This document shows positions 1-12,499 of a stretch of 64,000 nucleotides of DNA, in pieces; positions within the stretch are counted from its first letter, which is position 1, and each line of letters begins with the position of its first letter. Below the pieces are notes generated by a model that was given only the letters and a program-made list of their open reading frames with translations, was not told the DNA's origin and made no database searches. The position numbers and the translations under genes were made by a program. Source of the stretch: Syngnathus acus (Eukaryota; Chordata; Actinopteri; Syngnathiformes; Syngnathidae); NCBI RefSeq assembly GCF_901709675.1, contig NC_051089.1:11275976-11339975 (forward strand), read 5' to 3'.

Positions 1-417
1 CAGAGAAATGAATGGCGTGGCAGGAGCGTTATCAAATGAGCTGTCGAGCCAGCGAGTGAATATGTCATTGAGTTTGACTGCTCCCTGAGTGAATTGTGAT
101 TTATCTGTGTGGCTCTTACCCCACGTCAGGTTAACTGACTCGCCTCATGGCACCTCTCACCCCTACCTTGTTGTTTACAGGCTCCGTACATCATTTGAGG
201 GGGTTTCTACCTCTGGACAATGGCCTTCCTGTACATACTTGACCCTCACCACTTCAGGACCGTTTTCCTACAATTTGACACAAACCAATTGCGTATAGCA
301 GGTTGCCTGTAAGTGCCTAGTGTCTTTATTTTCTCTGCAACACACTGCCATGCCATCACCAACTCAAGATACAGGTTAAAGCTTGTTGTTATACATCGGT
401 GTGTATTTATTGACCAT
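1..417. other. Non-coding flank, nothing recognised
   Basis: Only short chance reading frames are present, with no splice-site pairs around them and no recognisable domain. The last 13 bases before the SINE form its left target-site duplicate (418-430). Confidence 0.6.
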
Positions 418-430
418 AATCTTTTGATTG

Positions 431-785
431 TGGGCGGCACGATGCTCGACTGGTTAGCACACCTCACAGTGCAGAAGTTGTGGGTTAGATTCTGGCTCCA
501 GCCTTCCTGTGTGGAGTTTGCATGTTCTCTCTGTGCCTGCATGGGTTTCCTCTGGGTACTCCGGTTTCCTCCCACATCCCCAAAACATGCATGGTAGGCC
601 AATTGAATACTCCACATTGCCCGTAGGTCTGAGTGAGAGTGTGGATGGTTGTTTGTTTCTGTGTGCCCTGTGATTGGCTGGCATCCAGTTCAGGGTGTCC
701 CCCGCCTACTGCCCGATGACTGCTAGTTTAGGCTCCAGCACGCCTGCAACCATCGTGAGCAAATAAACGGTTCAGATAATGGATG
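431..785 (+). mobile_element. tRNA-derived SINE, full-length copy with target-site duplication
   Basis: The head is tRNA-like, with an A-box-like stretch near 443-453 and a B-box-like stretch near 483-493, the two internal RNA polymerase III promoter elements. The body then reads the familiar fish SINE text (GTGTGGAGTTTGCATGTTCT, CTCCGGTTTCCTCCCACAT, TCCAGTTCAGGGTGT, GGCTCCAGCACGCC) and ends in a GGATGAAT-type tail. The 13-base word AATCTTTTGATTG stands immediately before it (418-430) and again after it (786-798) as a perfect direct repeat, which is what LINE-driven retroposition leaves. Reading frames inside it are accidental. The A and B boxes have drifted from consensus, so current transcription is doubtful. 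Confidence 0.9.
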
Positions 786-798
786 AATCTTTTGATTG

Positions 799-3700
799 CC
801 TGAATTAGTGTGAAGTTTGAAGTTGACAAATTGTAATATAAATTATAAAAATATTTGAATTTGACAGCTTTTAATATAAATTGTTGACCTTGTTGACCAA
901 ATCAATATAATGGAAACATAGTTTTACTCCACTTTGTAAAAGTCTGGAAGAAACATCTTTAAACTCACCTCGGCATCATATCCCAAACATGTAAAATTTA
1001 TTGTTAGCACGGAATATCATATCGTGACTCACTATGTCATTCCAACCCCTCGTTTTTATACCCAAAGTGTTCTTGATTATGAAAAGTGTCAGTTCAGCTC
1101 CTCAAAAATTTATTTCAAAGTGAACTCTTAAGAAACTTCTGTGAAACTTGAGGCACGGACAGCTTGAAGTTGTTGACAAGGTACTTTCTGATCCTCCTGC
1201 ACAAAAAGAGCCTCTTTATAAGCACGTAATGCATTTATCAACCTACAGGAAAACTCAAGTGTCTGTTTTTGTCACTCAGAGATTGAACACAAGTGTGTGT
1301 AAGGATCCCATGAAATCTATTTTACTGGAAAAAGGTGATGCACCTTCCCAAGTAATCTCACCCATGCCCTGCCCTGTCTGAGCGTGATTAGCACACGGCT
1401 GAACCTCAAGTACAGCGCTGAAGCGCTGCCAGCAGACTCTCAGCACCAAATCAAAAGACTCACTGTAGAATCAAAAGACTTCAGTCTTTCTCTGCATAAA
1501 CATGAGCGTAATGGAGGTGATGGCGGCTTGCGCGGAGTGTGAGCCATTTCTGACAGCCCTCAGTAGTTTGTGAACACTACTGTCATATACAGTATATGTC
1601 CTTCCACTTTTGCTGTCAAAATAATAACACAAATGAAATACTGGGCCAGAGGATAATTTTATGGTGATCGCTGGTGTACTCAATCATTATGAAAATGCGG
1701 CACAATAGTCACTCTGAGGGCATAATATGAGAGGACAATAATTTGCACACAGTTTATACCTATTTTGCATTGGCTGGACTTGATTTTTTTGGGCATGTAC
1801 TTTGCTAACTATAGCATAAGCAAGGAGTGGTTAAATAAAACACAATTATTTTTAGGTATATTTGTTTTAATGTACACAGCTAAATGTTTGATAAATCAAG
1901 TCATTTGAATATGTATACTTTGACAATCACACTGGACATTTTACATGTGGCCCTAAAATTGTTGTCCACCCTGTCATCATGGGGTAGCCCCTTAAATAAA
2001 TATATACGCTTATAATTTGTAATTTTTTTTATTGTCGGAGCTGGGTGTTGTCGTGTTTACATGTCCACTGACATAGCAAAATATCCATTGAATAAAAAAT
2101 AAAAATATATTTATTCAACAATAAACAGTCAGCTTTCTAACTGCTCATAAAATGCTAAAGTTAGTCAAAAATGTCCACCGTGTCATTGTCCACCCAGTTA
2201 GCAAGCTCGCATGTTTTGCTTTAAAATGGCATAGGAGCATCTAATAATAAAATGAATATGAAATTCAGAGGAAACCTCCAACACTGTTTTGGAGTGTAAC
2301 GGGGCAGTCCCATTTATCCATCAACATTCAACCTGTAGCATGTTTCGGCAAATCAGTCTAAATAAAAGACTCCCCTTTCATTGCATTGTAAATGATCACA
2401 TACTGAAGAGTGTAGCACTTGTCCAACAGTTCACTTGCCTTCCCTTAGCTTGTAAAGCCTTCCTTTAAACACACTGCATGGGTATAGCTACATTCGTCAA
2501 GAGAACATGAGCATCTCATTAGAATAATGGCCATCAGGAGAACACGATCCCTGAGCTTCTGTTCACCCTCATGTACAGACTTTCCTATTTGCTCTGGCGC
2601 TGTCATTGGTAAATGTCATGCAAAGAGACAGGTCATTTACATTTGTGATAAAATGATCCTGCATTTTTTATTTGTCTCTGAAATTAAAGACTTCTTTAAT
2701 CATTGTGGATGGAGGGGGACTTAGCTGACGTACTCATGTGTTTCTGATTGCATTAGAACTGATGTGGCGTGGCATGATGGATATTTAATAGTTGTGCTGT
2801 CCCTCTGTATCATGTCAGGATCGTGACACACACACATGCTCTGGAGCTCTCTATCCCGCTCCGAATTGCTTTAATTATTAGGCCCATCATCTTGGCTCAA
2901 AGCTGGATGATAGATGTGAGAAGAGCTGGCAAAGAGTATTGCACAACAATGTACAATGTTGTCAAAAGAACTAAAAGGAGACATTTATGCAAAGTGATTT
3001 GACGTCTTTCTTTCATAGTCCCTTTGCAGCTACAGAGGCCCCAAAGTACCCACGGCAGCCCTGTCGTGCCCCGGGCGCTGGGCTGATCAGACCTCTCCCT
3101 CCGCCTTGTTTAACTGTCGGCGGCTCCAGCATGTGATTTGTACTCTGCGGCATTAAACCGACTCGACTTGATTTAAACCATCAAATGTTGTCATGCCAAT
3201 AGGAGTAACTCCAAAGACACGGCAACCACAGTTGCGTCACTGCTACCGCGGAAACATTCATCAGCGCGCTGGCAAGTCTATTCTTGATAATCTAGAGCTA
3301 TAATGAAGGAACATAAAACAGCCATAGAAATTTGCCTAGAATACTTTTTATAGGAATAAAGAGGATAGATGGGAGCAGAGGCCAGAGAGTGATTATGTGG
3401 GACAGAGCAGCCACTCTTACGCTGGCACCTCCAGCGTGCGGGCCATCTGCATAGAGGGCCTGGAAATTGATGACAATGCTAATCACTGCCATGGAGGCCT
3501 GACTGGTGTGGATGAATGGCCATCACAGCCTCTAAACACACTGAGTAGTGCTCATCACACAAGCTTTTTGTCTGGGCATGCCAGGTCCACAAGCCTTCAC
3601 TGGCCCCGCCCCTTTCCTGTACACACGCCATCACTCAGTGGCAACATTTGTTTGGCTTCCTCTCGATTCAGGAAGTCTTGGTTCATGTCCCAGCCACATT

Positions 3701-6700
3701 AATGGACGAGGCAGAGGATACTCAGCCATTTCCTATTTCCCTATTGAAGCAATTGTTGTTAGTTATTCTTATTCATCATTCCAAACCATCATTCATCATT
3801 ATCCCTTTCTTGTTTCACTCTTTTTTTCCTCTCACAGTCCTTCATCCGAGTAGCTTTTATACTGCATGACCTTTTGGTCAGTGATGTTCAGTGATGGAGA
3901 CTTGTCAAATAACGGTGTAGAGGGGTGTAATGTAGCCTGAGGTTATAGCAAGTTTCCATGGAATCAAAACAAGGGCAATTCTCCGGAGGTTAAGGTCAAT
4001 GGAGATGATTTTTAGTTGCAGAAAAATTTTCCTAAAAATTGAGAAGAATACATTGTAACTGAATTATATGTGAACATAGAGGAACTTTGTCTTGATGTTT
4101 GGTCCTGATGGTTTCCAGCTGTAGTGTGTTACATTCTAATCTTCTGGTGCGTGCTCCTCCCCGCAATGAATTTGAAGGGGCCCAGCTGCCTGGCAGTCAA
4201 GTTCTGTCCGCCCCTCCCATTGCATTACCTTTTCAAGCATGTGTTGTAAACTTCAAAATGCAATGTAACTTGTACAGCATATGTGTCTCAAAAGAAAACA
4301 AAGTGACTCCATACCATCTGTAAAAGTTTGCAAGAATGCTTGGATGTCAACGTGCAAAAGCATTTCATCGGTTGCTTCACACACGGGCTTTGTCAGGAAA
4401 ACACTGCACTCGAATGTGCTGTGGCTTTTCAAAATCCAATCCAATCCAAGTGGGAGATAAAAGCCCAGACAACTGCATTCCTGGCCATTTTGTCAGCTTT
4501 GTTACGTTCAAACTCCATCTTGCCTGCCAGTCTAAGAGCTGGCAGAGCGCTGGACTCGAAGCGACAAAAGCAGAGAGCTGCAGCTGTGATTTGAGGAGCG
4601 GAGAATGGACTCTAAATGCATTTTTATACATTTACAAGGCGTCCATTCTGTTCCCCATGAATCAATAATAGGCAACATGCGGCAGACCCCAGATACAATT
4701 ATCCACTCTGAAGTTTCCTCCCTTGTTGCCACAATGAGCATTAAAGTTAGCGTGCTGTCAGGTGCAATGGCATTCATGCTTCCTTTTAGCTCTCGTCTCT
4801 TGGGATTGACACATTTCTCATAAATATTCCCTGTAAAATTGCAAAAAAACATGTTCATAGTGTCTTCAGAGCAAGCTGCTAAAAGAAAACAAATGTTAAC
4901 ATTGTTTTGTCCCTTATTCCCCACAGGGTCATATATTATTAATTTGATTTACAAATGACTTTTTGGCACCTCCAAGCAGATGCTATCTCACAAATGCAAC
5001 CGTTTCCTCCATTGGTTTTAACCACTGCCTCCATTCCTCTTTTTGAAGACTCCAGTCCCTCAGCATTGCTTTGGATATTGAACCGTTTCATGCAATTATG
5101 AAAACCTCATTGCTCGCATAAAAACATCCATAAATTCAATTAGAGATTGCGTCGCACCACATCAATGCAGTGAGACTTATTTTTTCCAATCCAATGACTT
5201 TTGAATGAATAAAGAATAGTCAACAATAGCGTCTAAACAGGAACACCCACAGGGGATGTCGAGATCGTTGTATTAAGACTACACTGGGATGCATAAATAA
5301 ATGCCTAAATTTGCTCCAACTGTATAATTTGGTTACAATGATATTCCTGTCAGCAATAAATCCTCTATTGAATTCCTACAATCCATACTCATGGATATGG
5401 AATTATGTTGAGCCATAGAATAGCTGAATAAATAAGCCAAAATAAATTGAAAATCAATTTCACAGGCATTTAAAGCAATGTGATTTTATCTCCAATTTTT
5501 CCTTTGAGGAATTTAACCTGCTTGCTTAATGTTCAGGATGGAGGAAAGTCACTTCATTTAGTGACTAGCCTGTCCTTCATTACAAACCTTTGCACCAAAC
5601 ATTTATGAATTAACATTTAATAACTGAAGGGGTATCTGATCTGGCAGGCTTTAATTAATGAATTTGTGTTTGCGATACCTACATATTATATTCACCATTG
5701 TCTTTGTTCTGCGGAAATATGGATGAACGTTATTTTTTGGACCAGTTTGAAATAAATGTTCCCTATCACATTTTTACACCCTTGTTTTAGAATTATAGTT
5801 TTTGCTGTGAAATTATAAGAAAGCCTGTCTTATATTTGCCACTAATTAACGACTTAGTATACATCTTTTAACATTGAATGCATTATGGATACAATTAACA
5901 CTTTTTTTTTCTTCTTCAAAAAAAGGTTTTTCTGACTGACTTAACATTGCATTAAAGTGATACCGTGTGGTGGCACCAGGCTGAAAATGTCACATCCCGG
6001 ATACAATATGCTAGAGAGATGACAAACACTCATTAAGGAAGGTGAACATATTGCTCTATTTGAACACTGACACACAAAACATCCATAAAAAATATTCTCA
6101 TCCTAATTTTTATTTATCTATTATAGTTTGATTAAACAGTTGCAATTAGCTGACAGTAATTGTCACGAGTCTCCTTTGTCAATTCCAGAGATGAACTTTT
6201 TCATTTACGTCAACTGCAGAAGAGTATGTACCAATAGATACGTCAATGCATTCTTACGGTATCTACGGGATATTACTCTATATGGAAATGAAAATAACCT
6301 TCACATAAGAAATCAGGACAAAACAGACAGCGTTTGACAGACACCATTTGCTTAGAACAAATGTGAGGCATGAAAAATTGCCCGACGCTCTTCCATAAAA
6401 GCAAGTAGCCGCAACCCATCCTTTAGCATGCGGTAATGGCTTCTCGTTGTTAGATTCAATGGAAAAGGCTATTCATACTGTTATGTGATTGAAAAGAAAA
6501 TTGAACCCTTTTGATGTTATAAATGTGTCTATTACCGCATTTGCACACAAAATTTCTAAGGAAATTACGGAGAAAGAAGTGATTCTCCACAGGATATGTT
6601 TGGGTATGACATATGCCGTTCTATTCCTGCCTGAATATCAATATAGTGTACACATACTAGAACAAGTCTAAAACATTGATTTTTCACCCGGCTGAAAGGC

Positions 6701-7125
6701 TACAATTACTATACGATATGTATGAAAAAAGGATGGCTATTTCTCCATGCACTGCCATAGTCATGAGAAACTTCTTCTTTTTGACATGACTGTCTATTGG
6801 TGCTAAGACAAAATTGAGTTCATTAAAAGTTCACGGGTGGGAAGGTCATCATATACATTAAATGACATTCTGCATGACACCGGGTAACACGTTTACTACA
6901 AATAGATATTAAAAGTATCTCAGTCACTCGCATCTTACTGACCCCAGAAGAGTCACTAAACTTATCAGCGGACACTTTCCAAAGTCGAGCACACCATACT
7001 TTATGTAGTTTTCGAATGATCTAATGCATCGAATGAAGCAGGGGCTTACCAGTCTGTTTTCTAACAGCACTGATTACAATTAATAATAACGTTTTTTCGA
7101 AAATCTTAGCTTTTTTGGCAGGTGA
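799..7125. other. AT-rich intergenic sequence without a gene
   Basis: No reading frame longer than about 110 codons has credible composition, and no exon-like segment with matched splice signals was found. Stretches at 2760-2970 and about 4680-4830 are less repetitive and motif-dense, and are candidates for regulatory elements. The rest is plain AT-rich DNA with short A and T runs. Confidence 0.55.
2760..2970. promoter_or_regulatory. Possible conserved non-coding element (motif content only)
   Basis: The block contains a homeodomain core TAATTA (2872-2877) and two SOX-type ACAAT motifs close together, AACAAT at 2945-2950 and ACAAT at 2953-2957, in non-repetitive sequence. SoxD proteins bind AACAAT-type sites, often as pairs. 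Conservation cannot be judged from one sequence, so this is a suggestion only. Confidence 0.2.
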
Positions 7126-7129
7126 ATAG

Positions 7130-7340
7130 GGATCCATCCATCCCTAACCCTCACACCTAGGGGCAATTTTGAGTGCTCAATCAGCCTACCAAGCATGTTT
7201 TTGGGATGTGGAAGGAAACCAGAGTGCCCGGAGAAAACCCATGCAGGCACAGGGAGAACATGCAAACTTCACAAGGGAGGGCCGGAATCGAACCAGCAAC
7301 CTCTGAACTGTGAGGTGGACGTGCTAACCAGTGCATTTGT
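7130..7340 (-). mobile_element. tRNA-derived SINE, 3'-truncated copy
   Basis: On the minus strand this reads the same SINE family as 431-785: a tRNA-like head with a B-box-like GGTTCGATTCC at about 7284-7294, then the words for AACATGCATGG-type and CCTAGGTGTGAGGGTTAGGGA text. The part that should follow (GATTGGCTGG onward) is missing, so the copy lacks its 3' third. No target duplication could be found. Confidence 0.8.
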
Positions 7341-7593
7341 AAAGTATATTCCAATGGCAGCAGATGGAAATTGCAGATAATTTGGATGCAATCACTTTTT
7401 ATTCATTTTTTAAATCACTTAGTATTGACATAACACTAAGTTGAAAATCATATGAATGTGGTTATTAATTTGCTCCAAAGTGAATCAGAGGCGTCATTTA
7501 TGGGCACTTTTCATAACAGAAATCAAATGTGTTAAAAAACACTAACAAAATATAAAAGCATAAAAGAAAAAAAATACTTTTTATTCAAGGTAA

Positions 7594-7960
7594 TACAGTA
7601 ATCCCTCGCTACATGTAGTACATTGTGGTTCATTTATCGCGGCTTCAGTATATCGCAGTAAAAAATCTAAAATTCTAAATTGAGGAATTATGGCTCGAAA
7701 GTTGCCCGCACGCAACCAGACGGCAGGGAGTGCCCACACAATTGCAGTACGTATACTTGTACCTTGTTATAAATAAAAGTTGTTGAGTTCTAAAAACATA
7801 TTTACAGTATTGTACCTTGTTATAAAAAAAAATTATAATAATAAAAGAGTTCTAAAAACATGTTTACAGTACGTATACTTTAGCTACATCTACTATTCTG
7901 CCCCCGCTTGTGTGTGTGGCTGGCTACTACAAGCTCGGCAGATAGATAACAGGCTTCCCA
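7594..7960. mobile_element. DNA transposon remnant with CAGTAATCCCTCG-type end
   Basis: The start reads TACAGTAATCCCTCGCTACA followed by repeats of TATCGCGG and TATCGCAG. This is a common terminus of mariner/Tigger-like non-autonomous elements in vertebrates (family assignment from memory). A matching opposite terminus was not found, so the right boundary is approximate and the copy is probably broken. An internal tandem duplication is listed separately. Confidence 0.5.
7745..7881. repeat. Tandem repeat, period about 60, about 2.2 copies
   Basis: Copies begin at 7745, 7805 and 7867, each with CAGTA and, in the first two, TTGTACCTTGTTATAA followed by GAGTTCTAAAAACAT. Copies differ by small indels in A-rich stretches. 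It lies inside the transposon remnant and looks like a local duplication. Confidence 0.7.
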
Positions 7961-9765
7961 GGAAAACCAGCATGACGCCAAAATCCTCTTCAAAAACTTT
8001 ACTCAAGTCACACTGTAAAACTGCAAGCAGACATACAAGATACGTATATCTCAGCAACATTCCCGAGTGCATTTACCCGACACGACACACGAAATGTATA
8101 TAAATGGATCAATTAGTTTACGATCAGCTTCAAATAAATTCAAACTTAAAGACTGTATTGTAAGTCATCAACCATGTTCAACAAGCTTTCAGGAGCAATG
8201 TTAATTCACACACCGAGGTTGATGTCAGACACAAAGGAATAATAGTTGCTTTCATTCAAAAGTTAGAGTTTTAATCATTGCTCAGGGAATGATGAAAAAG
8301 ATGGTGGCATTATGCTCAGGATCAATTCAATGTCTAAGTTTTAGGCTTGATTTTCACAGAATGTTTGCTAAATTGAAAAGCAGATGGTAATGTTTTTTAC
8401 CACTCGACACATGGAATAGAAACGTGTACCTCGAGATAAAACCAACACATCGTGATTAAAATTAGTGTTTCATAAGCAGGCAATATCATTTGGAATAGTT
8501 CAAATGGAAGAAAAAGAAAAAAAGCTCTAATTTTGGTCATTTGTTCAAGTGTTTGCTCAAAAGTGAGACACTTCCAAGGCCGGGCCGAGAGAAGACGTTT
8601 CTCCATTCCGTGTTTCCGTCGGGAAAATCTTCCTACTTCATCACAGGAAGTTGGACTTCATTCCAACGTGATGATGGATGTGACCTGAGGACAACAGCGG
8701 CGGCATTTGCATGTGATTAGCGAGGCTGTGATTGAGGAGATGCACAAGTGGCGTGCTGTGGCGTGCTGCTGCCGTGTCATGAGCTTGTCATCCGGTGCAC
8801 ACGTGTGTATGTGGGTGCGTGCGGGTGTGGTTGAGTGTAAAACATGCTCATTGGCTGCAGGTGTGAAAGTAGCCCAGGCTGTGAACTCCGCACACTTCCT
8901 CTCTACCTCATTTATTTCTATTTTTCTCTGATTTGGTTTTACACTGCCACTCGCTGCTAATTTGCATACGCCCCTGACACCCTCGTGCCAGTCGCTCGCA
9001 ACCTCTTCAACACACGCGCTCAATCTCCTCATAACATTGTCAACATCGAAAGTATCTTTGAAAAGTGAAGTCTTTGTGCTACCTCGATTTACAAATTGCA
9101 TTTTTCTTATTACAATCACGATAAAAGGAGCAAATAATTGTTTTTCTATTAATTACAATAGGGAAATATAGTTTGACACATGGGTATAATGAGTGTGATC
9201 ACAGAATGATTTCAGATTGTAAGTCAAGGCATACATGGGATAAAACAAATGAGAGGCATTATGATCACTAAATAGACGTCATGGCCGAGGGGACAGACTG
9301 CTTCTATTCTTGTTATCTGTTATTCGGTTCGCTTTATGACGCAAGCGAGGGGGTTATAGGCCGTCTGCAACATATGTTTATGCTAACAGCAAATGTGTTT
9401 ACGGCAGGGATTTCAAGCATGGCTACAGAAAGGAACTGATAATCAAATCTTTAATCCAATTAATTTATCCAAGCGGCAGAATGAGCCAAATGCATCAAGC
9501 TGCTCTGCTCATGGAGCTGTGCAGTGATGGAACTTAAATCAAGACACTAACATTAAGACACAACATAATAATGACATCAGGCATGGTATAATTCTCTATG
9601 CATCATTATTCCATAAGCCTTCCTTAAATTGCTTTTGGATGGAGAGTAAATTCAAGCGCATTCAAGCTCTTTTCTTTTTTCACGAAATATACATATATAT
9701 AAAAAAAAACGAATATATATATATAAAATTTGAGGTGCAACGGTTACTCGCTTAATCATTTAGGT
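7961..9765. other. Intergenic sequence without a gene
   Basis: No coding signal was recognised. A minus-strand frame of 153 codons at 8658-9119 has no recognisable domain and no splice context. A short AT stretch lies at 9690-9726. At 9076-9175 the text CTACCTCGATTTACAAATT followed by CTATTAATTACAATAGGGA resembles the dispersed repeat seen at 25026, 30917, 45123 and 61536. Confidence 0.5.
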
Positions 9766-10117
9766 CAGTGGTCCCCAACCCCCGGGCCGCGGACCGGTCC
9801 GTGGATCATTTGGTACCGGGCCGCACAAGAAAGAATAAATAACTTGCATTATTTTACACCTCGGTGATGTGTACATAACGTTACTCATGTTATGTTGTTG
9901 GCACGATGTTATGAGGATGCTGCAAGTAAAGTTGTGTAGAATACACAGTGGATTCACGTTTATTATATTATACTGTGGTGTTCGCGTACAGAATTTCCCT
10001 ATGGAACGGGTGTGTTGGGATGGTGGTGTCTGTGGAACGCACTTCTGTTGTTCTTCTGCTATATGATATAACATAATAATCAATAATCAACATAATAATC
10101 AAGAGATTAACCCTACT
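9766..10117. mobile_element. hAT-type DNA transposon fragment
   Basis: The left end begins CAGTGGTCCCCAACCCCCG and continues with GGGCCGCGGACCGGTCCGTG, a well-known hAT terminus in vertebrate genomes. The mirrored right terminus is absent. The sequence runs directly into a LINE fragment at about 10124, suggesting truncation or insertion there. No transposase frame is visible. Confidence 0.6.
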
Positions 10118-10123
10118 AGGTTA

Positions 10124-10260
10124 TGTGAGAACCCCTTGTCTGACTCCCAAAGGGACACGGTCGAACGCCTTTGCCAAGACCGCAGAGTAGATGTAGATTG
10201 GTTGAGAGAACGCCTGTGCACCCTCTAGGACCGTATGAGGACAAAAACTGCTTCTCCTTA
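10124..10260 (-). mobile_element. LINE reverse-transcriptase fragment (RTE/Rex3-like)
   Basis: Translated from the minus strand, the fragment contains the AKAFDRVP block found near the catalytic region of non-LTR reverse transcriptases, followed by GVRQG. The nucleotide text around it (GGCAAAGGCGTTCGACCGTG) is that of the abundant fish RTE/Rex3-type LINEs, as recalled. Only about 130 bases remain; there is no catalytic FADD block, no endonuclease domain and no 3' tail, so it is a dead scrap. Confidence 0.6.
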
Positions 10261-12395
10261 GTCTGAGTAACTCCAAGTAAAATAACACAATCGTTTGCAA
10301 ATCAAGGACCAAGCTAATTGTGTATTTTTTGCATGTGACCCCCATCCAACTCGTACAATCGTGCATTGATTTTCTAAAGAGAAAGTGTCAAATATGTACT
10401 ACGTTTGGCCAGTGGAGAAGCAGGACCAGGTGGTCAGTCATTGTCTCCTTCTCAAAGCCCTTGATGAGCATTGAGAGACATCAGAGAGGTGATAGAACAT
10501 TGTTCTAATTACAGCGTGTCACAGACAAGAGTGAATTTGCATTTGAAACAAGTGCTTGCTCTGATTGAGGAAGCATTGTTGTATATTTCATGACACGAAG
10601 CAATAGCGGGGAGCAAATGCCGGCCAAACAAGCTTGACAGACCTTAGGAGACGCACCCCACTCAGTATCTAGTCGCTCTCAAATATTTTCAAGATATTCT
10701 TTGATATATGTTTGTTTGTTTTCATTTCTTTTACACTTATGCATACTTCATGGATGTTTCCTCCAAGCAACCATTAATTTAATATTGCAGCCTTCTCCAA
10801 TGTCTTTTTTTTAATCCCCCACTCCCAGTTGAAGCAGAAATGAGAGAGGGTCTGAGGAGAAGGGGAGAGGAAGAAGAAGTCGGGGGGGAAAAAAGAAAGA
10901 AAAGATGCTAGAATCAAATACAATTTAACGCTTTTTGACTGCTGTTGCACTATTTTCTAAGAGGGGATATGAAGCGGGGCTGGGCTGCTTCCGCAATATC
11001 TTACAGCCTACTCAGTGTCTTTATCTACAATTCCACTTATTTACAGATCAATGAAGGAACATCTGCTCCAACACTTGCCCCAAATCTAAGAAGTGATGTT
11101 TTGCAATATAGCATTTAATTTTTAATGCCCAAATTCAGTTCTCCTTCAAAACAGAAGAACTTTCACAGATCAGCTCCTTTTGATGACATCTAATAGCCTG
11201 GAAATATCGTGGAATTCGAGGGATAAACAAAACTGTGGCAAACAAACCACCACAGTAATGGTAAACACTGCAAGTTGACAATAACATGGCAACTTATGAG
11301 TTGGAGGCTATTTAACTTTCTCAGCTGTAAACAAGTCTGTAGACAAATCCTCAAGCAAGCTATTAGGTCTTTACTTTGTCAGCATGCATATTGTCACTGG
11401 TGGGCTGAAATCCTGTATGTTCAAATTTGGTCACTTTCATTTTTCTCACAAATCAATATTATTTTTTCTAATAGTTTTACAAATTAGTCATCATTTTAAA
11501 GTAAAATTAACTTAAGAGCAAGGAATGGCATGTTCACTAGCTCTGACTTTTCCGCCTTTGACCACAACTTGCGTACTGAATTAGTGGAGCAACATGGGCA
11601 AACTAACGGAGAAGACAGACAACAGCACAGTATAAAAGAAAGTTAGTGTTTGGCAGCAACTGGCTGACAGTTTTGACAAATCAACCAGAGTGAAAGAGAA
11701 AATAGACGTAGCTCAATTAAAGCTTGCTTGAAAAACTTAAAAACAAAAGATGCAGCTGAACCGTCAGTGGCACAGCTGCATTTCTGTCACTGCCATATTT
11801 GACAGTCGGTCCAGTCTTCCTGTTTGGCTCACGAACTGTTTTCTTGAAAAACAAAAAAGTCCTCTTCGTCATAAAATCAAAGAGGAGTGAGCCTGTCAAC
11901 CAATTTTATTTGAGGAACTTCTTAAAGTTAAACGTTCCCAACTGTTGGTTTAAAATTAAATATTGATCCCAGTGAATAACAGTTTAAAGTGGTTCTGGTG
12001 CAACAAAATTCAATTTAAATTTGGTTTCAGAGTAAAAATTTAACTGAGGTTTAAAGAGAGGTATAAATAAAATCTTGCTTAATTATAAACTATGTTTAAA
12101 GTCTGGCGCAGCTAGATTTAAACTTAAACCGGCATTAAATCTAATTTTAAAGTTAAGTTTCACTTACAGGTCAAAGTTTGTCAGATATTCAATGATTGCT
12201 TAACCTCTAGTTCTTACATGCTCATATTGTGCATCAAAGATACATTAGCAACTGTATTGTAGGATGTGGAGGAATATTTTGAAAAATAGCCGGCCTCGTC
12301 TGCATTTGTTTTCTTCTGCACTAACGGCACAAACATCTGCATTTCTCTTACGTCTGTGTTGTGGACTGTCCACAAATGACATATTACTGGGTGAC
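10261..12395. other. Intergenic sequence, purine tract and TTTAAA-rich stretch
   Basis: No gene was recognised. A purine-rich tract runs from about 10833 to 10905. Between about 11925 and 12170 the motifs TTTAAA, TTAAAC and TTAAAG recur densely, which may be an old degraded repeat, but no unit or boundary can be defined. Confidence 0.5.
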
Positions 12396-12499
12396 ATATG
12401 TGATTGTTGCAATCGCTAGAAATAGACCCTTGTATACAAAACATCATCATATGTGATTGTTGCAATAACTAGAAATAGACCCTTGTATACGAAACATCA
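12396..12499. repeat. Tandem duplication, period 53
   Basis: Two adjacent copies start at 12396 and 12449, each beginning ATATGTGATTGTTGCAAT and ending ACATCA, with few differences. Their similarity suggests a fairly recent local duplication. Confidence 0.85.

Noticed and set aside
246-684. Overlapping minus-strand reading frames of 123 and 76 codons
   Set aside because: They lie in or across the SINE at 431-785 and translate its body; the same text recurs in other SINE copies.
8658-9119. 153-codon minus-strand frame
   Set aside because: It has no recognisable domain, no neighbouring exon and a composition expected of chance frames in GC-balanced DNA.
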